From assembly GCA_965372355.1 (NCBI GenBank), contig CBDVBZ010000057.1:1-21439 (forward strand): DNA of 21,439 bases. Reading direction: 5' to 3'. Below, piece after piece: positions 13,749 to 20,395 of this stretch (positions are counted from its first letter, which is position 1; each line of letters opens with the position of its first letter). The notes beneath the pieces are model-generated. The model did no database searches. It was given only the letters and a program-made list of their open reading frames with translations, and was not told the DNA's origin. The stretch comes from CBDVBZ01 sp965372355. GTDB taxonomy: Bacteria; Krumholzibacteriota; Krumholzibacteriia; WVZY01. A program made the position numbers and the translations under genes.

Positions 13749-14639
13749 TCAAGCCTGCCGGGTCATCGCCTCGTAGCCGGCCCGGAACACCCGCTCGCTA
13801 AAGACCTTGAACGTTGTCTCACCGCGCCGGGGTGTGCCCTCGGGCATGAGCTTGCCCTCGCAAAGCCGCTTGTACATCTCGATGTAGGACTCCGCGACGT
13901 TCCGGCTGATCCCCATCGCGGCGAACCCCTCCAGCGTCTGGCCGGCCGTGGCCTCGACGTGCGTGACCTTCTTGCCGATTGAGGCGCCAATGGCCTCTGC
14001 CGCCGCGTCGAAACTCACGTCTTCGGGACCCACGAGCTCGACCACATACCTGCCGGACCAGCCCGTATCCTGAATGAGCTCGGCGGCGACTTTGGCGATG
14101 TCGACAACGGCGACTGGGGACATGCTCAGGCTGCCGGCGGCGGGGAGATAGATCGCACCGTCCGACGCGATGCTGCCCACCGAGCCAAAGTAGTTTTCCA
14201 TAAAGAAGCCGGGGCGGAAGAACGCGATGTCCGCGTCGATCTTCTCGAGGTTCTTCTCGATCTCGGCCAGCCCGCTGATCGGACCGTAGCTCTCACCCAG
14301 GTGAGCGGCCACGCTCGACAGAAGCACCACGCGCGGGATCTTGTTCGCGGTGATAGCCGCTATCGCGCTGTCACCGACCCGGCTCTGGTGGGCGCGGTAG
14401 TCGTCGCTCGCGAAGTCCGGCGGGACAACGAGAAAGAGCAGGTCGACACCCTCTGTGGCCTTTTTGAAATAATCCGAGTCATCCAATGAGCCCTTCCGAG
14501 CCGTCGCGCCTCGATCGGTGAACGACTTGACCTTGTCGGGATCCCGCACGAGAAGAACGAGCTCGTGACCGCCGCCGAGCAGGTGTTCGGTGACGGCGCT
14601 GCCCACTTTGCCTGTGGGCGTAGTAATGGCAATCTTCAT
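13749..14639 (-). CDS. NmrA-like NAD(P)-binding protein (atypical short-chain dehydrogenase)
   Basis: The start is ATG 14639, with GGAG six bases upstream, giving 296 residues; upstream frame to 14747 runs across the promoter and is not used. Residues 3-13, IAITTPTGKVG, are the Rossmann dinucleotide loop in the variant form of atypical SDRs (TPTGxxG). LVLLVRDPDKVKSF, ARKGSLDD, VDLLFLVVPPDF, RVVLLSSVAAHLG, and FFRPGFFMENYFGSV follow the NmrA/quinone-oxidoreductase-like (SDR a5) pattern. The Tyr-x-x-x-Lys catalytic pair of classical SDRs is absent, as in the NmrA group, so it could be a redox sensor or a reductase using NAD(P)H on quinone-like substrates. Cytoplasmic. It stands alone with its own promoter at 14707-14734. 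Confidence 0.82.
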   Translation of the reverse strand: MKIAITTPTGKVGSAVTEHLLGGGHELVLLVRDPDKVKSFTDRGATARKGSLDDSDYFKKATEGVDLLFLVVPPDFASDDYRAHQSRVGDSAIAAITANKIPRVVLLSSVAAHLGESYGPISGLAEIEKNLEKIDADIAFFRPGFFMENYFGSVGSIASDGAIYLPAAGSLSMSPVAVVDIAKVAAELIQDTGWSGRYVVELVGPEDVSFDAAAEAIGASIGKKVTHVEATAGQTLEGFAAMGISRNVAESYIEMYKRLCEGKLMPEGTPRRGETTFKVFSERVFRAGYEAMTRQA

Positions 14640-14706
14640 CAGGGACTCCTTTGTCTTTGGAAAAATGGTGTCGGTTGGGCGAGAAGCAGAACGCTCAGGC
14701 TCCAGT

Positions 14707-14734
14707 AATATACACAATCGGCTCGGCCACGCAA
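14707..14734 (-). promoter_or_regulatory. Promoter for the NmrA-like gene
   Basis: On the minus strand TATATT (14707-14712, 5 of 6) lies 16 bases after TTGCGT (14729-14734, 3 of 6). The predicted start near 14700 leaves a leader of about 60 bases. The site lies just left of the DUF4097 remnant, which marks the border of that remnant. Confidence 0.45.
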
Positions 14735-14767
14735 GAAGCCCCGACAAACCCGCCGGGTCGCGTGCAA

Positions 14768-15145
14768 CCTTTTGGCCTTGGCGATATCCACATCACGCTT
14801 CTCGACGCCATGGTACTCGACCTGAAATCGAGAAACGGCGACATCGACATCCCACAAGCGCTGCACGTGGATATCGAACTCAGAGGTGACAACGTCTCGG
14901 TTCGGGGTGGCCCCCTGAACAAAGGAAATATTTCCCGCCGCGGTGTCCAGGGTTCTCTGAACGACGGTGGGCCGCTCGTTCGCGCGAAGAGCAACGACGG
15001 ACGGATCGTTCTCAGGCTCCAGCAGAACCCGGTGCGCTATCTTGCTCCCGCGGGACTCTCAGTAGAACCCGGCGCGCTATCTTGCTCCCGCGGGACTCTC
15101 AGTAGAACCCGGCGCGCTATCTTGCTCCCGCGGGACTCTCAATAG
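14768..15145 (+). pseudogene. DUF4097-type protein, C-terminal remnant
   Basis: The frame is open from a TTG at 14651, but the part before about 14768 overlaps the promoter of the opposite gene and looks non-coding. From 14768 it encodes short beta repeats: GDIHITLLD, LDLKSRNGDIDI, NVSVRGG, ISRRGVQGSLNDGGPLVR and SNDGRIVLR. This is the end of a DUF4097/DUF4098 protein, and the last segment aligns with the end of the gene at 3-266 (GxxNxGGxxxRxxSxxGxIxxR). The signal peptide and N-terminal half are missing, and no ribosome site is present. After LRLQQ (about 15025) the frame runs into the 40-bp repeats, which add an artificial tail up to TAG 15143. I read it as a decayed, 5'-truncated gene. 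Confidence 0.6.
15021..15140. repeat. Three tandem copies of a 40-bp repeat
   Basis: Copies at 15021-15060, 15061-15100 and 15101-15140. The second and third are identical and the first differs at two positions. Each contains GCGCTATCTTGCT followed by the 10-bp palindrome TCCCGCGGGA. Because 40 is not a multiple of three, the copies are read in three different frames and do not encode a protein repeat. Confidence 0.95.
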
Positions 15146-15242
15146 TCGAGAACGTCCGCGTTCTCTTGCTTTTAGTGATCGAGGCCGTCTTGCTCCAGCG
15201 CTCTCAACAATCGAGGACGTCTGCGCTATTTTGCTTTTAGTG
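15141..15242. repeat. Diverged repeat units that include the 3' end of the ACT gene
   Basis: 15141-15177 and 15206-15242 are 37-base copies matching at 30 of 37 positions, starting AAyArTCGAGrACGTC and ending TTGCTTTTAGTG. Between them, TCTTGCTCCAGCGCTCTCAA (15189-15208) resembles the end of the 40-bp unit. The right copy contains the last codons and the stop of the minus-strand ACT gene (15226-15242), so the repeat appears to have spread from, or into, the end of that gene. Confidence 0.8.
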
Positions 15243-15642
15243 TCCTCGCCGCGCGCGCGTAATCCTTGGGCTTGACCCAGATAATCATGCCATAGCGCTT
15301 CTTGCCGGCGCACACGGCATCCGCCGCCGTGACGTTGATTCTGTTGTCGGCGAGTTTCTGAATGTGCCGCGCCGCGGCCCCAATTTCGTCCTTTCCCGTG
15401 ATCAGAAACCCTTTCTTTGTTTTGCTGAGACGCCACCCGTTTCTCCGCGCTACACGCCTGACGGCCGCCATGTCCTGCGTGACGAAGTCGAGCTGCGCTT
15501 TGCCCCCTCTCGCGGGAAAACCGGTAAACGCGGTGAGATTGACGCCTGCACTCTTGAGTTCGGATAGCACCTTGGCACCCTGGCCCGCACGACTGCTGAC
15601 CTTCGTGTTGCAGTAGGTCACCTTGCGTACACTGTCTGCCAT
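15226..15642 (-). CDS. Protein with two ACT-like domains
   Basis: A 138-residue protein with AAGGAG eight bases before the ATG. It consists of two similar halves. The first is VTYCNTKVSSRAGQGAKVLSELKSAGVNLTAFTGFPARGG.. AQLDFVTQD; the second is KGFLITGKDEIGAAARHIQKLADNRINVTAADAVCAGKKRYGMIIWVKPKD. Both follow the ACT pattern: a strand, a glycine-containing ligand loop before a helix, then a second strand after GVNL/RINV. Stand-alone double-ACT proteins of this type occur widely in bacteria, and their ligand is generally unknown; ACT domains usually bind amino acids. The C-terminus (LKAK) is encoded inside the repeat tract. Upstream (15643-15782, minus strand) lies the inverted repeat TGACA-AA-TGTCA at 15710-15721, a possible operator. 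No partner enzyme is adjacent. Confidence 0.78.
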   Translation of the reverse strand: MADSVRKVTYCNTKVSSRAGQGAKVLSELKSAGVNLTAFTGFPARGGKAQLDFVTQDMAAVRRVARRNGWRLSKTKKGFLITGKDEIGAAARHIQKLADNRINVTAADAVCAGKKRYGMIIWVKPKDYARAARTLKAK

Positions 15643-15709
15643 CGGGAGACTCCTTTCGAAGACGGTCCGGCTGTCTTTCGAGCGGGCCCTGTAACACCCG
15701 CCGAAGTAC

Positions 15710-15721
15710 TGACAAATGTCA
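15710..15721. promoter_or_regulatory. Inverted repeat TGACAAATGTCA upstream of the ACT gene
   Basis: Two 5-base arms (TGACA and TGTCA) flank two bases, about 68 bases upstream of the ACT start. A binding site for a dimeric regulator is possible; so is chance. Confidence 0.2.
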
Positions 15722-15782
15722 TATTTTCATACACAGGGAATCTCTGACAAGCACTTTTCGCCGTCGGCGTGCGGCGGATCGC

Positions 15783-15811
15783 TTTACGCGCCGGGGTACA
15801 TTGGCTATCAT
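15783..15811 (+). promoter_or_regulatory. Promoter for arfB
   Basis: TTTACG (15783-15788, 4 of 6) and TATCAT (15806-15811, 5 of 6) are separated by 17 bases. GGCTATCAT differs by one base from the TGCTATnAT motif found at other genes here. The predicted start near 15818 gives a leader of about 85 bases that carries two hairpins. Confidence 0.5.
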
Positions 15812-15831
15812 TTCAACCGAGACCGTAATGT

Positions 15832-15895
15832 CCTGCGTTCACGCAGGTTGTAGACCCGCCCAAATCTATTGAAACCACGGGGGTTCCGCCCCCGT
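15832..15895 (+). promoter_or_regulatory. Two hairpins in the arfB leader
   Basis: CCTGCG-TTCA-CGCAGG (15832-15847) is a 6-bp stem with a 4-base loop. ACGGGGG (15877-15883) pairs with CCCCCGT (15889-15895) around TTCCG, a very stable stem that ends seven bases before ATG 15903. There is no purine-rich ribosome site between the second stem and the ATG. The second stem could restrict ribosome access or serve as an attenuator. No T-run follows it. Confidence 0.4.
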
Positions 15896-15902
15896 AGTCA
15901 GT

Positions 15903-16334
15903 ATGTTCATGATTCGAATCACCGATGCAATATCGATCGATGACGACGAGATCCATCTCGAGTTTATTCGAGCGTCCGGTCCCGGCGGTCAGAACGTCAA
16001 CAAAGTCGCGACAGCTGTGCAACTTCGTTTTGATATCGGTAGTTCCCCATCCCTTACCGACGATGTGCGCGAGCGGCTGACTCGGCTCGGCGGCAAGCGC
16101 GTCACCGAAGACGGAGTGCTGGTGATCACCGCACGGCGTCACAGGACGCAACGGGCCAACCGCGAGGATGCCATCGAGCGGTTGGTGGCCCTCGTTCGGC
16201 GTGCGGCACACAAACCTAAACCGCGGAAGGCGACAAAACCTTCGGCGGCATCCAGGGCGCGCCGTCTCGACGACAAGAAGCGCCGGGCGAAGATCAAGGA
16301 TTCCCGCCGGCTCCCCCCGCGAGACGACGAGTAG
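15903..16334 (+). CDS. arfB: Alternative ribosome-rescue factor B (codon-independent peptidyl-tRNA hydrolase)
   Basis: A 143-residue protein of the ArfB/YaeJ/ICT1 family. The N-terminal release-factor domain carries RASGPGGQNVNKV (GGQ at residues 28-30), followed by AVQLRFDI, LTRLGGKRVTEDGVLVITA and RTQRANREDAIERL, in the usual order. After about residue 105 comes a basic tail rich in Lys and Arg (KPKPRKATKPSAASRARRLDDKKRRAKIKD), which in ArfB inserts into the empty mRNA channel of stalled ribosomes. There is no stop-codon recognition domain, and the length agrees with ArfB (about 140). The GGQ loop then hydrolyses the peptidyl-tRNA on non-stop ribosomes. ATG 15903 (a second ATG follows two codons later) has no clear ribosome site and sits just after a strong hairpin. 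The next gene begins 78 bases downstream. Confidence 0.92.
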   Translation: MFMIRITDAISIDDDEIHLEFIRASGPGGQNVNKVATAVQLRFDIGSSPSLTDDVRERLTRLGGKRVTEDGVLVITARRHRTQRANREDAIERLVALVRRAAHKPKPRKATKPSAASRARRLDDKKRRAKIKDSRRLPPRDDE

Positions 16335-16367
16335 ATGTCGGCGAGCCCGTGGGAACGGCGTGTGAAA

Positions 16368-16376
16368 TGCGATAAG
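16368..16376 (+). promoter_or_regulatory. Possible extended -10 element for the S46 peptidase gene
   Basis: TGCGATAAG fits TGn plus a 4-of-6 -10 hexamer, with no clear -35. Transcription from about 16383 would include the AAGAAGGAGG ribosome site and exclude the upstream in-frame ATG at 16335. Read-through from arfB is an alternative. Confidence 0.3.
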
Positions 16377-16412
16377 ATGGCTGCAATCTACCCTAAGAAG
16401 GAGGCGGTGAAG

Positions 16413-18629
16413 ATGAACTTTTGGGACTCTATTGCGGCGCGGAGAACGTCGTTCGCTGTTGCTTTGGCCGTGTTCGTCGGTGTAGTGGCGTTCGGCGGAG
16501 TTCAGGCAGACGAGGGAATGTGGCTGGTGCAGTCGCTGGATAAGGCGCCGTTCAAGAACTGGCAGGGCCGGGGGCTCGAGCTGGATGCGAAGGAAATCTA
16601 CAATCGCAAGGGCGCCGATGTCTGCGATGCCGTGATCAGATTGGGAGGCGGCACGGCATCCTTTGTGTCACCCGAAGGGCTTATCGTGACCAACCATCAT
16701 GTGGCCTTTGGCGCGCTGCAGCGCTCCAGCTCGATCAAGAGCGACTACATGCAGAACGGATTTCTGGCCGAAACACGCTCGGACGAGATAGCGGCGTTAG
16801 GCTACGACGCCTACGTACTCGAGGATACAAAGGACGTCACAAAAAAGGTTCTTGGGGCCACGAAGAAAGACATGACCTACAAGGAGCGTTACGACGCGAT
16901 TGAAAAGGTCACCAAAGAGCTCGTCGCCAAGGCGGAAAAGGGCAAGGATTTGCGCGCGGAAGTAAGCGAGACATACGACGGCGCACAGTATGTCCTGTAC
17001 ACGTACTTCAGGATCAAGGATGTCCGCATCGTCTATGCGCCCCCCGGCCCGATTGGTGTATACGGAGGAGAGATCGACAACTGGATGTGGCCTCGCCACA
17101 CGGGTGACTTCTCGTTTCTCCGCGCCTACGTAGCGCCGGATGGCAAAAGCGCATCCTACTCAGAGGAGAATGTGCCCTATCAGCCAAAGAAATACCTCGC
17201 GTTTTCGACCGCTCCTCTCAAGGAGGGCGACTTCACCATGGTGATCGGATACCCGGGCAGAACCAGCCGTTACCGGTCGTCGTATTCGATCGACTACGCT
17301 GTGAGCAAGCATTACCCCTTCGCGATCAAGCTGCGTGAGGATCTCATCGCCATCCTCGAAGAAGAGTCCGAGAGAGACCGTGGTTCGGCGATCAAGATCG
17401 CCTCAACCGTCCGGGGTCTGGAAAACGGTTACAAGAACAACCAAGGTATGCTCGAGGGCCTGCTGAAGTACGACCTTCTCGAGGCCAAGCTCGCCGAAGA
17501 GAAGACACTCAAGGAATACATGGCCGCGAATTCCGACATGAAAAAGAAATACGGCAGCCTCTTCGACGAGATCGCTAAGCTATATGAGGAGTATCCCAAG
17601 TACGCGCAGCAGTACGGGTTGCTTAGGTACATGGCGTACTACGTTGGCGCCATGAGTTCGGCGCGGACGATCTACAAGTGGAGCGCCGAGCAGGAGAAGA
17701 AGGACATCGATAGAGACCCGGGCTACATGGCGCGTGATGAGGAGAATCTGCGCCGGCGGCTCGAAATAGCAGATCTTCGCTACGATGAGGACGCCGACAA
17801 ACGTGTGATGGCGTATTTTATCAGGAGGCTCGCCGATTTGCCCGAGAGTCAGCAACCCGCCGCCATCAAGGCGATCCGCGGCGATCACGAGGGAGAAGAA
17901 CTCGACGCGGTCATCGCAAAGGTCGTGGAGAAAATGTATGCCGGCACGAAGGTGCCAAACAAGGAAGAGCGGCTCAACATGTTCGGCATGTCGAAGAAGG
18001 ATCTGACGGCCCTCGGTGACCCGGTGATCGAGTTTGTCGCCGACTTGGAAACGGACAGGGAGCAGTACAAGGAGAAATCCGAGACCTTCGAAGGCGCCGT
18101 CAGCATGCTTCGACCAAAGCTCATGGAGCTTCGTGCCGCCCACACCGGCAGCGCACTCTACCCGGATGCCAACCGGACGATGCGCATGTCGGTAGGTGAG
18201 ATAAAAGGCTACTCGCCGAGGGATGCGGTCACGTATGACTACATGACGACGTTGAACGGTATGGTTGAAAAGGCCACGGGCGAGGATCCGTTCGACGCGC
18301 CGGCCAGGCTCATCGAGCTGTCCAGGTCAAAGGACTACGGCAACTACAAGGATCCCAAAACCGGTGATGTCCCTGTGTGTTTTCTCTCCACCGATGACAT
18401 CACGGGTGGCAACTCGGGCAGCGCCGTCCTCAACGGCAAAGGCGAGATCATTGGCCTCGCGTTCGATGGCAACTACGAGGCGATCTCGGCGGATTACCAG
18501 TTTATCCCGGCGCTGACGCGCTCGATCCATGTGGACTCGCGTTACATTCTGTTCATCATGGAGAAGTTCACCGGTGCGGACACGCTCCTCGAGGAGTTGA
18601 CCATCTACCCGCAGGTGAGCCATATGTAG
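16413..18629 (+). CDS. S46 family dipeptidyl peptidase (DPP7/DPP11-like)
   Basis: ATG 16413 is preferred to an ATG at 16335: AAGAAGGAGG lies just before it and the signal peptide begins there (MNFWDSIAARRTSFAVALAVFVG..VQA). This gives 738 residues, within the family range. The mature protein begins DEGMWLV, the hallmark S46 start. The catalytic triad is complete: His in TNHHV (residues 95-96), Asp222 in GEIDNWMWPRHTGDF, and Ser668 in TGGNSGSAV, followed by GLAFDGNYE. The central region (about 300-560) is the helical cap of the family. S46 enzymes remove dipeptides from the N-terminus of oligopeptides in the periplasm, usually for peptide nutrition; whether this one prefers hydrophobic (DPP7) or acidic (DPP11) residues I cannot say. 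It follows arfB on the same strand. The inverted-repeat element starts at its stop codon. Confidence 0.93.
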   Translation: MNFWDSIAARRTSFAVALAVFVGVVAFGGVQADEGMWLVQSLDKAPFKNWQGRGLELDAKEIYNRKGADVCDAVIRLGGGTASFVSPEGLIVTNHHVAFGALQRSSSIKSDYMQNGFLAETRSDEIAALGYDAYVLEDTKDVTKKVLGATKKDMTYKERYDAIEKVTKELVAKAEKGKDLRAEVSETYDGAQYVLYTYFRIKDVRIVYAPPGPIGVYGGEIDNWMWPRHTGDFSFLRAYVAPDGKSASYSEENVPYQPKKYLAFSTAPLKEGDFTMVIGYPGRTSRYRSSYSIDYAVSKHYPFAIKLREDLIAILEEESERDRGSAIKIASTVRGLENGYKNNQGMLEGLLKYDLLEAKLAEEKTLKEYMAANSDMKKKYGSLFDEIAKLYEEYPKYAQQYGLLRYMAYYVGAMSSARTIYKWSAEQEKKDIDRDPGYMARDEENLRRRLEIADLRYDEDADKRVMAYFIRRLADLPESQQPAAIKAIRGDHEGEELDAVIAKVVEKMYAGTKVPNKEERLNMFGMSKKDLTALGDPVIEFVADLETDREQYKEKSETFEGAVSMLRPKLMELRAAHTGSALYPDANRTMRMSVGEIKGYSPRDAVTYDYMTTLNGMVEKATGEDPFDAPARLIELSRSKDYGNYKDPKTGDVPVCFLSTDDITGGNSGSAVLNGKGEIIGLAFDGNYEAISADYQFIPALTRSIHVDSRYILFIMEKFTGADTLLEELTIYPQVSHM

Positions 18630-18812
18630 GGGCAAGATAAAGGGGTCGAGTAAGGTCTTCTGTCGGATCCCTTGCGCAGGAGCAGGCGAGGATCCACCGC
18701 GGTGGCGCCGAAGGTGCCACATCGGAGCGCGGAGCGTTAGCGAGCGCGACGCGGTTAGCCAAGCGAAGCGGGCGCAGGGTCCGAAGAAGAGCCTTACTCG
18801 CCCCCTTGTCCC
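18629..18812. repeat. Long imperfect inverted repeat with structured GC-rich loop
   Basis: The left arm (18629-18677) and right arm (18772-18812) are complementary over nearly their whole length: perfect blocks include CGAGTAAGG (18647-18655) with CCTTACTCG (18792-18800), TCTTCT with AGAAGA, TCGG with CCGA, CCC with GGG and GCGC with GCGC, plus GGGG/CAAG at the outside, separated by single-base bulges and one five-base bulge. The 94-base loop holds the 12-bp palindrome CCACCGCGGTGG (18694-18705), an overlapping 8-bp stem GTGGCGCC-GAA-GGTGCCAC (18702-18720), and AGCG-rich repeats (18726-18770). It fills the gap between two convergent genes from stop to stop. No T-runs flank the arms. Confidence 0.85.
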
Positions 18813-18819
18813 TCACTCC

Positions 18820-20193
18820 CTACTTCACATACCCAAGAGATCGCAGTTTTTCCAGGAGTTCTTCGTCCGCGTCCGGGCGGACCTTCGGCGCCTTGAGCAT
18901 CATGCCGTCGGCGTACTCGATGGGAATCCCGGCCGGATCCGGATCGCTCTTGATGAGTCTGAAGAACTCCTCGGATGCCGGGGTTCTGACCCATGTCAGG
19001 AGAGATAGTTCACCCGGATCCATCGCAAGATCATAAACACGCTCACGACGGGGCTGGTTACGTGTCTCCAGATCAACCCGAATCAACCATTTCGTATCTT
19101 TGAAAATCATGGAACGCCACTTGTCGCCCTGGGCGTACACCGGCCGCGCCTCTATCTCCTCGTCCAGAACCTGCCCACGCATCTCGGGCAGTGTGTCGAT
19201 ACGCGCCAGGCTGAGGATTGTCGGCGCAACGTCCACGAGAGATACTCTCGTTTCCACACGCCGGCCCCGTCGCTGACCCGGCTGACGAATGGCGAGCGGC
19301 ACGTGAGTGATTTCCTCATAGACGTGATACCCATGAGTGAACCACTGTTCGTGCTCCATCATGCTTTCCCCGTGATCCGCGGAGAAAATGACAACGGTGT
19401 TATCGAGCAGATCGTTCTCTTCGAAGAACTCCAGCAGCTTGCCCACATGGTAATCCATGTACGCAATTTCCTCGTCATAGAGATCGATGTAGATCAACCC
19501 GTCCTTCACCCCGGGGTATCGCTGGTAGTCGGGCACTCTCTTTTCGTCGATGAGCTCTTTTCCTTCATGCGTGAAATCTACGGGCTTTTCACGCGGAGGA
19601 TTATATGGCCCGTGCGGATCTTGGTAGTGTATCCAGAGAAAGTACGGCTTCAACGGATCGTATGCCGTCCTGTGCCACGCCACCGCGGCGGCCGTCGTCG
19701 GTTCCGCCGTCCTCTCCCACACCTTTCTGTGGGGCTCGGGTTCCGTAATGTAGTCGTCGTAATAGTCAAAATGGGGATTGAGATCCATCGCCTCTTCCGT
19801 AAGCACGGTATTGGACACGATGCCAGCCGTCTGATACCCCGCCGCTGCCAGATGATCGCTGACCAGCATCATCTCCTCAGGGACCTTCTGTAGCATGAGC
19901 CTGATACCGTTCTCCTGCGGAAGCAGACCGGTAAGGAAACTGACGACGCTCGGGGCGGTGTTGGTCTCGGTCGAATAGGCCCGTTCGTACACCGTTCCCT
20001 TTGAGAAATAGAGGTCGATGTTGGGCGATGTAGGCCTCTCGTAACCATACATACCGAGATGGTCGGCACGAAGTGCGTCTATGGTCACGAAAAGGAAGTT
20101 CGGCGGTCCCTTGTCCCGGCCACACCCTGTCGACAACAGAGTCACCGACAGGACGACGATGAGTGCAACAGCGGTGTTCTTTAGCAATGCCAT
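18820..20193 (-). CDS. Sulfatase/alkaline-phosphatase superfamily lipoprotein
   Basis: A 457-residue protein with an N-terminal signal ending LLSTGC (Cys24), so probably a lipoprotein. Residues 31-55 (NFLFVTIDALRADHLGMYGY) are the sulfatase-family start with the metal-binding Asp39. The nucleophile region reads TNTAPSVVSFLTGLLP. Classical sulfatases have Cys or Ser-x-Pro-x-Arg here for conversion to formylglycine; this protein has Thr79 and Val83 instead. FSADHGESMMEHEQWFTHGYHVYEEITHVPL supplies the second metal site and the conserved His-Gly. The C-terminal domain (VYDLAMDPGE) is usual. The Thr form resembles phosphotransferase or phosphodiesterase members, so hydrolysis of a phosphate ester or an unmodified-Thr mechanism is at least as likely as sulfate-ester cleavage (inference). 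A GAGAG ribosome site precedes the ATG. It stands alone with promoter 20239-20267. Confidence 0.85.
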   Translation of the reverse strand: MALLKNTAVALIVVLSVTLLSTGCGRDKGPPNFLFVTIDALRADHLGMYGYERPTSPNIDLYFSKGTVYERAYSTETNTAPSVVSFLTGLLPQENGIRLMLQKVPEEMMLVSDHLAAAGYQTAGIVSNTVLTEEAMDLNPHFDYYDDYITEPEPHRKVWERTAEPTTAAAVAWHRTAYDPLKPYFLWIHYQDPHGPYNPPREKPVDFTHEGKELIDEKRVPDYQRYPGVKDGLIYIDLYDEEIAYMDYHVGKLLEFFEENDLLDNTVVIFSADHGESMMEHEQWFTHGYHVYEEITHVPLAIRQPGQRRGRRVETRVSLVDVAPTILSLARIDTLPEMRGQVLDEEIEARPVYAQGDKWRSMIFKDTKWLIRVDLETRNQPRRERVYDLAMDPGELSLLTWVRTPASEEFFRLIKSDPDPAGIPIEYADGMMLKAPKVRPDADEELLEKLRSLGYVK

Positions 20194-20238
20194 ACGGAAC
20201 TCTCTCGTGCCAGCGAGCCAACGACGATGTGCACCACT

Positions 20239-20267
20239 ATTATCTCACATTGACTCTTGAAGCTCAA
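20239..20267 (-). promoter_or_regulatory. Promoter for the sulfatase-like gene
   Basis: On the minus strand TTGAGC (20262-20267, 4 of 6) and GATAAT (20239-20244, 5 of 6) are 17 bases apart, and the -10 is preceded by TGA (extended -10). The predicted start near 20232 leaves a leader of about 39 bases. Confidence 0.6.
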
Positions 20268-20395
20268 GCCGGTACGAAGTGGGAGACAGCATCCTTGAAA
20301 GAATTTGCGCACAACTCTTGACGTTACCAGAAATGGCCACCAGTGCCTTTGCCCCTATGGACCGATTCGGACGAGTGATGTTCGGTGAACGTTGT

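Noticed and set aside
14651..14767. N-terminal extension of the DUF4097 remnant from TTG 14651
   Set aside because: It overlaps the leader and promoter of the opposite NmrA-like gene, has no ribosome site and shows no family resemblance; only the part after about 14768 looks like a former protein.
15077..15715. 212-residue minus-strand ORF overlapping the ACT gene
   Set aside because: It is an out-of-frame reading of the ACT gene, extended by the repeat tract; its Gln/Arg/Gly-rich composition is that of a shadow frame.
20268..20395. Minus-strand translation downstream of arsS faintly resembling the start of a response-regulator receiver domain (KALVAISGN..ILSRMLSP..Y)
   Set aside because: It is short, lacks the acidic residues of a receiver, has no start codon with a ribosome site, and stops after a few dozen codons. 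The rest of the 202-base gap holds only the promoter at 20239-20267.
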